DNA from: Phycisphaerales bacterium
GTDB lineage: Bacteria; Planctomycetota; Phycisphaerae; Sedimentisphaerales; Anaerohalosphaeraceae
Length of the DNA: 5,954 bases
Reading direction: 5' to 3'
NCBI GenBank assembly: GCA_003152975.1
Contig: PMBP01000198.1
Coordinates: forward strand, 1-5,954
In this document: positions 1 to 4,761 of the stretch, one piece after another
Position numbering within the stretch: position 1 is the first letter of the stretch
Layout: each line of letters begins with the position of its first letter
Program-made: the position numbers and the translations under genes
The notes under the pieces: model-generated
The model's database searches: none
What the model saw: the letters and a program-made list of their open reading frames with translations, nothing else
What the model was told of the DNA's origin: nothing

Positions 1-826
1 GCGGCAGCTCGTACACCGTCCAGCCGCGATAGGTGGTCGAGATCGGCTCGACCCACTCGGCGGCAAATTCGCTCAGGTCCGCCGCGGTCATCGTCCCGCC
101 GAGTGATTCACTGCAACGGACAATCCGCTCGGCCGTAAGCCCGCGATAGAATCCGTCGCGTCCCTCTTTTGCGATCCGGCCCAGCGATGCGGCCATCTCC
201 GGATTGCGGAACACTTCCCCCAGCTTCGGCGCCTGGCCATTCGGCAAAAAGACCTTCGCCGCGTTGGCGTTCTTTTTCAGCAAGCCCTCGCAGGCCGACC
301 AGTATCCCGCGACCAGCTCGCTGACGGCAAACCCTTCGTCGGCATAGCGGATCGCCGGGGCCAGGACTTCATCGAGTTTCTTTCGTCCCAGCCGCCCCAG
401 CAGCGCATCCCACCCGGCCACCGCGCCGGGAACCGTCACCGCATGAATCCCCGACTGCGGCATGTCCTTGATGCCCATCGCCGTCAGCTTCTCGATAGTC
501 AATCCCGAAGGCGACCACCCGCTGGCGTTGAGCCCGTAGAGCTTGCCGCTCTTGGCCTCATAGACAATCGCAAACAGATCCCCGCCCATCCCGCACATCA
601 TCGGTGAGACGACGCCCATCGCCGCGTTGGCCGCCACGGCCGCATCGACGGCGTTGCCGCCCTGCGACAGGATCATCGCCCCCGCCTGCGAGGCCAGCGG
701 ATGCTCCGACGCGACTATCCCGTACCGCGACACCACCATCGACCGCCCCTGCCCGCGATCGCCTTGGGCAAACACCGTCGCCGCCGCCGAAACTACGCAG
801 CAAACGAGTGCTATTCGATTCTTCAT
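1..826 (-). CDS. Gamma-glutamyltransferase-family protein, exported, N-terminal part (partial, runs off left edge)
   Basis: The family (Ntn-hydrolases) cleaves or transfers gamma-glutamyl groups from glutathione and related amides, or acts as an acylase, usually outside the cytoplasm. The visible 275 residues begin with a signal peptide: K2 and R4, a hydrophobic core at 5-19, and a probable signal peptidase I site after VFA (residue 20). Family motifs follow in order: GGNAVDAAVAAN (56-67), GMGGDLF (79-85), NASGWSP (100-106) and VPGAVAGW (132-139). The catalytic Thr that starts the small subunit lies beyond the window, so activity cannot be judged. The ATG at 826-824 is preceded by a purine-rich AAGGGGA about 4 nt upstream, which supports this start. 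The motif that usually reads N-x-S-G-R-A-P has Trp104 in place of Arg, so substrate choice may not be classical glutathione. The layout resembles the YwrD/acylase-like branch more than E. coli Ggt. The gene starts 54 bp after the alpha/beta hydrolase, across a palindrome. Family assignment is firm; substrate is unknown. Confidence 0.9.
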   Translation of the reverse strand, partial: MKNRIALVCCVVSAAATVFAQGDRGQGRSMVVSRYGIVASEHPLASQAGAMILSQGGNAVDAAVAANAAMGVVSPMMCGMGGDLFAIVYEAKSGKLYGLNASGWSPSGLTIEKLTAMGIKDMPQSGIHAVTVPGAVAGWDALLGRLGRKKLDEVLAPAIRYADEGFAVSELVAGYWSACEGLLKKNANAAKVFLPNGQAPKLGEVFRNPEMAASLGRIAKEGRDGFYRGLTAERIVRCSESLGGTMTAADLSEFAAEWVEPISTTYRGWTVYELP

Positions 827-847
827 GCTGTCCCCTTATCTTCAGAC

Positions 848-879
848 AAAAACTTGAGGTCACAATTTGTGACCTCAAG
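848..879 (-). terminator. Perfect palindrome plus T-tract: probable intrinsic terminator after the alpha/beta hydrolase
   Basis: Positions 853-879 form a perfect inverted repeat, with 13-bp arms (CTTGAGGTCACAA on the plus strand) around one base. Read on the minus strand, the stem begins one base after the hydrolase stop codon and is followed at once by five T's (852-848). That is the geometry of a Rho-independent terminator for the leftward transcript. On the plus strand no T-run follows. The stem is only moderately GC-rich and its core matches the palindrome at 3210-3236, so a repeat-family or operator role is also possible. Confidence 0.6.
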
Positions 880-880
880 A

Positions 881-3151
881 TCACCGAACCGCCACCCCGA
901 CCCGCGCCAGGATAATTTCAGCGCCGTTGGTCTGATCGAAGACAAACCGGATCGTCTTCAGTTTTCCCGGATCGAGCTGCGGCGATACGGCCCGGAATCG
1001 TTCGATCGGCAACTCATAGGTTTGCAGCACCTGCTCGTAATCCCGATTGACCCCGAATTTGAAATACTTCGGCGCCTTGGAGACGCGAGAAATCATCGGC
1101 GGGTGCAGCGGCCGAAACGCGCTGAGAATGTAGTGGGCCCGCGTCCCGGCCTGGTCCTCGAGCTCGACCGACAGGTCCACTTCCTTCGGATCGGTCGTCG
1201 AATTGCACATCGAAAACACCACGCGGCTCTGCGGCCCCAGCTCCCAGCGGGCCGCCTGACCGTCGGGCAACTCGATGGAATAATACGGGGTGTTGGGGTC
1301 CTTCGGATCTTTGCGCTCCCATCCCAGAAAAACCACCTTCTGCATTATAGGTGTGTTGTAACCGCGGGTCTCGAGCATGTTTTCGCTGACCCGTTTGAGC
1401 CGGTCGAACTGTATCCTGCCGCACGGTAGGGTCGTCGTGTTCTGGTCAATATCTTCCATATAGTCGGTAATCAGGCGAAAGTTTGTATCCTCAAATTGCG
1501 TGGCATAGATATCTTCGGGCAGCCATGAACTTCCCCGGCGAGGATCCCGGAGAAAATCCAGATACCCTTTTTGCCCACGGAGCGTGGCCTCCAGGAACGC
1601 CGTGATAAACGCCTTGGCCGCCTTTCTCTGATCGTCGCCAGCCATTAGGGGCTTGGTGTTCAGCACCCATCGAGCGGGCGGATTTTGATCATACCGTCCC
1701 CAGACGGTGTTGAACTGGCCGTGGTTGCCGCGATAGATGTACACCGCGGACTTGCACCAGTAGTTGCCATCGGTGAACTTCGTTCGGAAGTATGGCCGTT
1801 GCCCCCAGAATCCCGTCGCGTCCGAGTCATGCCCACCGAAGAGCGTCATGAAGTTGACATTGGTCAGCGTGACCGGCCAGCCTGACGGCTGGTAGGGATC
1901 GTTGGGCGCGATGGAGATGATGGATCGGATACCGTGGTGGAATGAAAGCTTGCGATTACCATCTTCCGGATGCACATTCAGCGGATTCATCGCCCCGGCC
2001 GTAACGACGGCCTGTCCGCCCCGCGAGTGGCCGATCAGGGCGATGTTGCTCAGATCGACTTTCCCGAAGAACGGATTGCCCTCGGTCGCGTTCCACTGCT
2101 TCCAGAGATCCAGGTGCTTGAGGAGCAGCCAGCCGCGGACATAACTTTCGCCCTGGCTGTAGTCGCCCACCCAGTTGCCGTTGAAAAAATTCTCATCGAC
2201 CGACGCGAACAGATACCCCCGACTGGCCAGATGCTCGCCGAGCCAGTCGTATCCGCCGTCGGAGAAAACTTCCATCTGGTGATTGCCGTGCACAATCAGC
2301 ACCAGCGGAAAGGGCCCCGCCCCGGTCTTCGGATACCAGACCCGCGCGTTGAGCGGAAGCGATTTGCCATCAAAGCCCCAGAACCATTTTCGCTCGCCGT
2401 CTTTCCACGCAGCGCCGAGCTTCGGCATGAACTCCGACGCATCGACGCTGTCGGTCTTGATCGTCACCGACTCCCCGTACTCTTCGCGATGACGATCGGT
2501 GCCGCTGCCGTAGGTAAGAAAACCGTATTCGAGAGAATCCGATTCCGTCGGGTCCGGCAGATCGAGCGGACCGTCAAGCGGTTCGCTTTTCGTTTCCTTG
2601 GCCAGGTGTCCATCGGTCCCCGGCCAGGCAAACCATACGGCCGGAACGACAACCAGCGCCGCTGCAATCGCCAGCATGACCAGAGACAGGCGTTTGCGGG
2701 CTCCACGCGCTAACGCCAGGGCTATCAGACCTCCGACGATCGCGCCGACCACAACCCAGGAGGACCAGATAGTGTAGGCAAGAAATTGAAAAGCGGAGAA
2801 GATTCCAAAGAGAATCCAGATTGCCCTTTTCGGAAGTTTCATCAGCGATCCCAGAGCGACCAGTCCCAGCAGTCCGCCCAGGGAGCCGATCAGCAGCGCC
2901 GCCACCGGCAGGATGAGCAAATCGGCCCACAGGCCGAACCCCGTTTTGCCCGTGGAACCCAGAAAGGAATCTCCGGCCAGCAGCGCGATGACCGCCCCTG
3001 CGGCCGCACCCGGCCATGCCCTGCGAATCACCTGCCCGATCCACGCATCCAGGGCAGTCCCCCATCGCCTGAACCGGCCGATGCGTTGCTGAGGTTCAAT
3101 CGCCGGTGTGCCTGCGGCCTCAATCGGTACCGGGTTGGTTTCTTCAGTCAT
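881..3151 (-). CDS. Membrane-tethered alpha/beta hydrolase with C-terminal beta-rich domain
   Basis: This is a probable serine esterase or lipase-like hydrolase of 756 residues; the substrate is unknown. Residues below are numbered from the ATG at 3151. After a polar tail, about five hydrophobic segments lie near 48-63, 76-102, 110-129, 130-148 and 155-175. Positive loops (RRAW, KLPKR, RGARKR) predict N-in topology, with the catalytic part outside the cytoplasmic membrane. The hydrolase core has an HGN oxyanion-type motif (about 288-290), the nucleophile elbow GHSRGG with Ser376, a candidate acid Asp in GGHDSD (442 or 444) and His477 in RGNHG, in the correct fold order. Residues from about 545 to the end look beta-rich and finish with a strand pattern (KTIRFVFD...AEIILARVGV) like a jelly-roll or binding domain. 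An ATG six bases upstream (3157) is only 1 nt from the AGGAG site, so 3151 is preferred. The gene lies 95 bp after DUF3788 and is followed by a likely terminator. Fold is firm, function open. Confidence 0.88.
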   Translation of the reverse strand: MTEETNPVPIEAAGTPAIEPQQRIGRFRRWGTALDAWIGQVIRRAWPGAAAGAVIALLAGDSFLGSTGKTGFGLWADLLILPVAALLIGSLGGLLGLVALGSLMKLPKRAIWILFGIFSAFQFLAYTIWSSWVVVGAIVGGLIALALARGARKRLSLVMLAIAAALVVVPAVWFAWPGTDGHLAKETKSEPLDGPLDLPDPTESDSLEYGFLTYGSGTDRHREEYGESVTIKTDSVDASEFMPKLGAAWKDGERKWFWGFDGKSLPLNARVWYPKTGAGPFPLVLIVHGNHQMEVFSDGGYDWLGEHLASRGYLFASVDENFFNGNWVGDYSQGESYVRGWLLLKHLDLWKQWNATEGNPFFGKVDLSNIALIGHSRGGQAVVTAGAMNPLNVHPEDGNRKLSFHHGIRSIISIAPNDPYQPSGWPVTLTNVNFMTLFGGHDSDATGFWGQRPYFRTKFTDGNYWCKSAVYIYRGNHGQFNTVWGRYDQNPPARWVLNTKPLMAGDDQRKAAKAFITAFLEATLRGQKGYLDFLRDPRRGSSWLPEDIYATQFEDTNFRLITDYMEDIDQNTTTLPCGRIQFDRLKRVSENMLETRGYNTPIMQKVVFLGWERKDPKDPNTPYYSIELPDGQAARWELGPQSRVVFSMCNSTTDPKEVDLSVELEDQAGTRAHYILSAFRPLHPPMISRVSKAPKYFKFGVNRDYEQVLQTYELPIERFRAVSPQLDPGKLKTIRFVFDQTNGAEIILARVGVAVR

Positions 3152-3158
3152 GGACATA

Positions 3159-3163
3159 CTCCT
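3159..3163 (-). promoter_or_regulatory. Ribosome binding site that decides the hydrolase start
   Basis: On the minus strand AGGAG is followed by T-ATG-TCC-ATG. It is 1 nt from the first ATG (3157) and 7 nt from the second (3151). The second spacing is normal, so the protein most likely begins MTEETNPV rather than MSMTEETN. Confidence 0.75.
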
Positions 3164-3175
3164 GACAATACATCT

Positions 3176-3196
3176 CTATTTTGCCGTCTTAATCTC
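3176..3196 (-). pseudogene. Possible remnant: duplicated C-terminal tail (EIKTAK-stop) of a DUF3788 gene
   Basis: Read on the minus strand, this stretch encodes E-I-K-T-A-K-stop, the same six residues and stop that end the intact DUF3788 gene at 3247-3267. The two copies match at 16 of 21 bases. All differences are synonymous (ATC/ATT, GCC/GCA, AAG/AAA, TGA/TAG). The upstream codons (L-P-R-R) do not match DUF3788. Purely synonymous divergence suggests this tail once evolved as coding sequence, as in a tandem paralogue since deleted. It is short, so chance similarity cannot be excluded. Confidence 0.45.
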
Positions 3197-3209
3197 CCTT
3201 CGCGGCAAA

Positions 3210-3236
3210 CTTGAGATCACATTTTGTGATCTTAAG
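3210..3236. repeat. 27-bp near-perfect palindrome, relative of the one at 853-879
   Basis: Twelve-base arms (CTTGAGATCACA and TGTGATCTTAAG on the plus strand) flank a 3-base centre, with one mismatch that would be a G-U pair in one of the two RNAs. The core TCACA-NTT-TGTGA is shared with the palindrome at 853-879. It lies 10 bp past the DUF3788 stop and 59 bp before the hydrolase start. On the minus strand only TTT follows, so it would be a weak terminator. A dispersed palindromic repeat or a protein-binding site fits equally well. Confidence 0.65.
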
Positions 3237-3246
3237 AATCCCGGCT

Positions 3247-3666
3247 TCACTTGGCCGTCTTGATCTCCAGCAGCGTCCGGATGGTTTTGACATCCCCGGC
3301 CTTTCGGACCTCCAAGCGGATCCCCCGCCCTTCGGCATATTTCCGGGCCGTGCGTAGTCCCTCCTTGATCGCCTCCGGCACATCGCTTTCCTCGATCATC
3401 GCGACGGCCTTATCGCCAAAGCAGAACGCCGCCAGGAAAAATCCCTTCTGCGGGATCAGGTACACCAACGCTCGCTTGCCCTGCTTGGCCCTCCACGACC
3501 AGCCGTAGTTTTTGCCGGAATAGTTCCACTCCTCGACGACCTTGTCGTACCGCCCGAAGATATGGCCGCGGATATCGTTCCACAGCTTGAACGATTTCCC
3601 GATCGCCACCTCCACCTGCTTGTCATCCGGTACAATCGCTTTATCATCCAATATGCTTGGTGCCAT
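3247..3666 (-). CDS. DUF3788 family protein
   Basis: This is a small soluble protein of 139 residues with no signal peptide or membrane segment; biochemical function is unknown. The family pattern is recognisable: an early Trp (29) before a helix, W-N-Y-S-G-K-x-Y-G-W-S (47-57), a hydrophobic strand pair LVYLIPQKGFFLAAFCFGDKA (about 67-87 by position), and a C-terminal Y-A-E-G-R-G (110-115) before a basic strand. The length is normal for the family, so it looks complete. The ATG at 3666 is preceded by GGAAAGAG with about 7 nt spacing. It sits 66 bp after the RhuM-Fic stop, in the same direction, so co-transcription is possible. No strong promoter or terminator was seen in that gap. A second copy of its last codons lies about 70 bp further on, beyond a palindrome. 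Family assignment is from recall of conserved positions. Confidence 0.8.
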   Translation of the reverse strand: MAPSILDDKAIVPDDKQVEVAIGKSFKLWNDIRGHIFGRYDKVVEEWNYSGKNYGWSWRAKQGKRALVYLIPQKGFFLAAFCFGDKAVAMIEESDVPEAIKEGLRTARKYAEGRGIRLEVRKAGDVKTIRTLLEIKTAK

Positions 3667-3732
3667 CGTGTCACTCTTTCCATTCAGCCATCATCGGTAC
3701 TTACCCACGGAATCTCCCTGGTTACTCCGGAC

Positions 3733-3746
3733 TCAATTCTTCTGAT
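3733..3746. repeat. Direct repeat, left copy, overlapping the 3' end of RhuM-Fic
   Basis: The plus strand reads tcaattcttctgat. The right copy at 4747-4761 reads tcaattcttgctgat: it differs only by one extra g. Both copies contain the stop codon of a minus-strand gene (RhuM-Fic here, DUF2961 at the other). Together they bracket the roughly 1-kb RhuM-Fic gene. Confidence 0.5.
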
Positions 3747-4725
3747 TGATCAGGTTAATGATCACCTTGACGATGAGATCCTTATCCGTCGGGCGGCTTT
3801 CCGCCACCATTAAGGTGATCGCCACCAAGGCATTATCGGCAATCCGTTTACTTCCATCCTTACGATAGAGTGCCCTGTTTTTGTCCAGAAACCACAGGAA
3901 CATAAATGCCGCGATCCGCTTGTTGCCATCTACAAACGGATGGTTCTTCACCAAGAAATACAACAGGTTGGCCGCCTTCTCCTCGATACTCGGATACAGT
4001 TGCCGCTTACCGAAGGTCTGAAAGATGCTGACCAGAGACCCTTGAAAACTCTTATCTTTTTCCCTGCCGAACAGGTCCGACGCCTGATACTGCTGCCGTA
4101 ACTGCTCAATCGCACGGCGGGCGTCTTCGTAGGAAATCGGTCGGGCCTTTTGTCGGCTGACCCCCGCAACTTCCAGCCGTTTGTGGTCATAGGCGTCGAT
4201 CAGGTCCAGACCATAGGCGTAGTCCCGGATCACCCGGATCAGATCTGCGGCCTGCGACGAGGACAACTCCCGATGATCAGCGATCTGTCCAAGGAGTTTG
4301 ACGGCATTGAGAAGTTCCTGATACTTCTCCTGTTGAGTCCGAAGTCGTTTTTCATTGAGCGTATAGCCCTTGATGAGGTGTTGTTTGAGAACATTCGTCG
4401 CCCAGATTCGAAACTGGGTTCCCCGCTTGGAATTGACCCGATATCCGACCGAGAGGATCATGTCGAGATTGTAGAGGTCCATCTGGCGTATTTTACCATC
4501 CGCAGCAACCTGTGCATTTTTTGCACAGGTTGAATCCCGGTCTAACTCACCAGTGGAATAAACATTCCGAATATGCCGAACGATCACCGTACGGTCTCGC
4601 TCGAACAACTCCGCTATTTGATGAGCGTCGAGCCAGAGAGTATCCTCTTTTAACCGCACTTTCAGTTGGCTCTTGCCATCTCTGGTCTGATAAATTACAA
4701 TGTCCTGAGTCACATCCTGATTCAT
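3733..4725 (-). CDS. RhuM family protein fused to a Fic/Doc domain
   Basis: The protein has 330 residues and is predicted cytoplasmic. The N-terminal RhuM-type domain (about 8-130) includes a helix-turn-helix-like stretch (32-55), then YNLDMILSVGYRVNS (85-99) and the family signature RGTQFRIWATNVL (101-113). A linker or helical region follows (120-225). The Fic/Doc domain (about 226-315) carries HPFVDGNKRIA (262-272). Fic enzymes transfer nucleotide or phosphate groups to proteins. Lys269 stands where AMPylating Fic proteins have Gly, as in Doc (a kinase-type Fic toxin), and the distal Arg of HxFx(D/E)GNGRxxR is absent. No clear inhibitory (S/T)xxxE(G/N) helix was seen. The ATG at 4725 has a weak TTTGGA 7 nt upstream and gives the usual RhuM-like beginning. 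A TTG at 4737 is in frame but lacks a ribosome site. It starts 21 bp after the DUF2961 stop. Its lower GC and flanking direct repeats suggest acquisition. The target and biological role (toxin, defence, virulence) are unknown. Confidence 0.9.
   Translation of the reverse strand: MNQDVTQDIVIYQTRDGKSQLKVRLKEDTLWLDAHQIAELFERDRTVIVRHIRNVYSTGELDRDSTCAKNAQVAADGKIRQMDLYNLDMILSVGYRVNSKRGTQFRIWATNVLKQHLIKGYTLNEKRLRTQQEKYQELLNAVKLLGQIADHRELSSSQAADLIRVIRDYAYGLDLIDAYDHKRLEVAGVSRQKARPISYEDARRAIEQLRQQYQASDLFGREKDKSFQGSLVSIFQTFGKRQLYPSIEEKAANLLYFLVKNHPFVDGNKRIAAFMFLWFLDKNRALYRKDGSKRIADNALVAITLMVAESRPTDKDLIVKVIINLINQKN
4507..4531. repeat. Perfect 10-bp inverted repeat inside the RhuM-Fic gene
   Basis: Plus-strand arms AACCTGTGCA (4507-4516) and TGCACAGGTT (4522-4531) enclose five T's. 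It lies in the codons for S-T-C-A-K-N-A-Q-V near residues 65-73 of the RhuM domain, an area conserved in the family. It may simply reflect codon choice, though the minus-strand transcript could form a stable hairpin with an A-rich loop. Confidence 0.5.
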
Positions 4726-4746
4726 AAGGGATTCCAAAGCGAATCA

Positions 4747-4761
4747 TCAATTCTTGCTGAT
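4747..4761. repeat. Direct repeat, right copy, at the 3' end of the DUF2961 gene
   Basis: This is the partner of 3733-3746 (one-base indel). It comprises the last codons and stop of the DUF2961 gene. Such a duplicated gene end is what integration into a gene's 3' terminus can leave, but the repeat is short. Confidence 0.5.

Noticed and set aside
853..879. Reading the TCACA...TGTGA core as a CRP/FNR site
   Set aside because: CRP-type sites have the half-sites in the opposite order (TGTGA-N6-TCACA) and wider spacing, so the match is only superficial.
701..1429. Plus-strand open frame of 242 codons
   Set aside because: It crosses two real minus-strand genes and the palindrome between them, which a genuine gene would hardly do.
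1970..2713. Long plus-strand open frame (247 codons) opposite the alpha/beta hydrolase
   Set aside because: It is antisense to a gene with clear catalytic motifs, rich in Arg and Pro as mirror frames of GC-rich genes are, and shows no recognisable domain.
3180..3209. 7-bp inverted repeat TTTGCCG/CGGCAAA with a 16-base spacer before the hydrolase gene, considered as a riboswitch-like or terminator hairpin
   Set aside because: The stem is short, the loop is long, no T-tract follows, and it does not cover the ribosome site. Part of it is the DUF3788 tail remnant.
4735..4737. TTG as the RhuM-Fic start
   Set aside because: No ribosome site precedes it. The ATG at 4725 has a weak one at proper spacing and gives the usual protein beginning.
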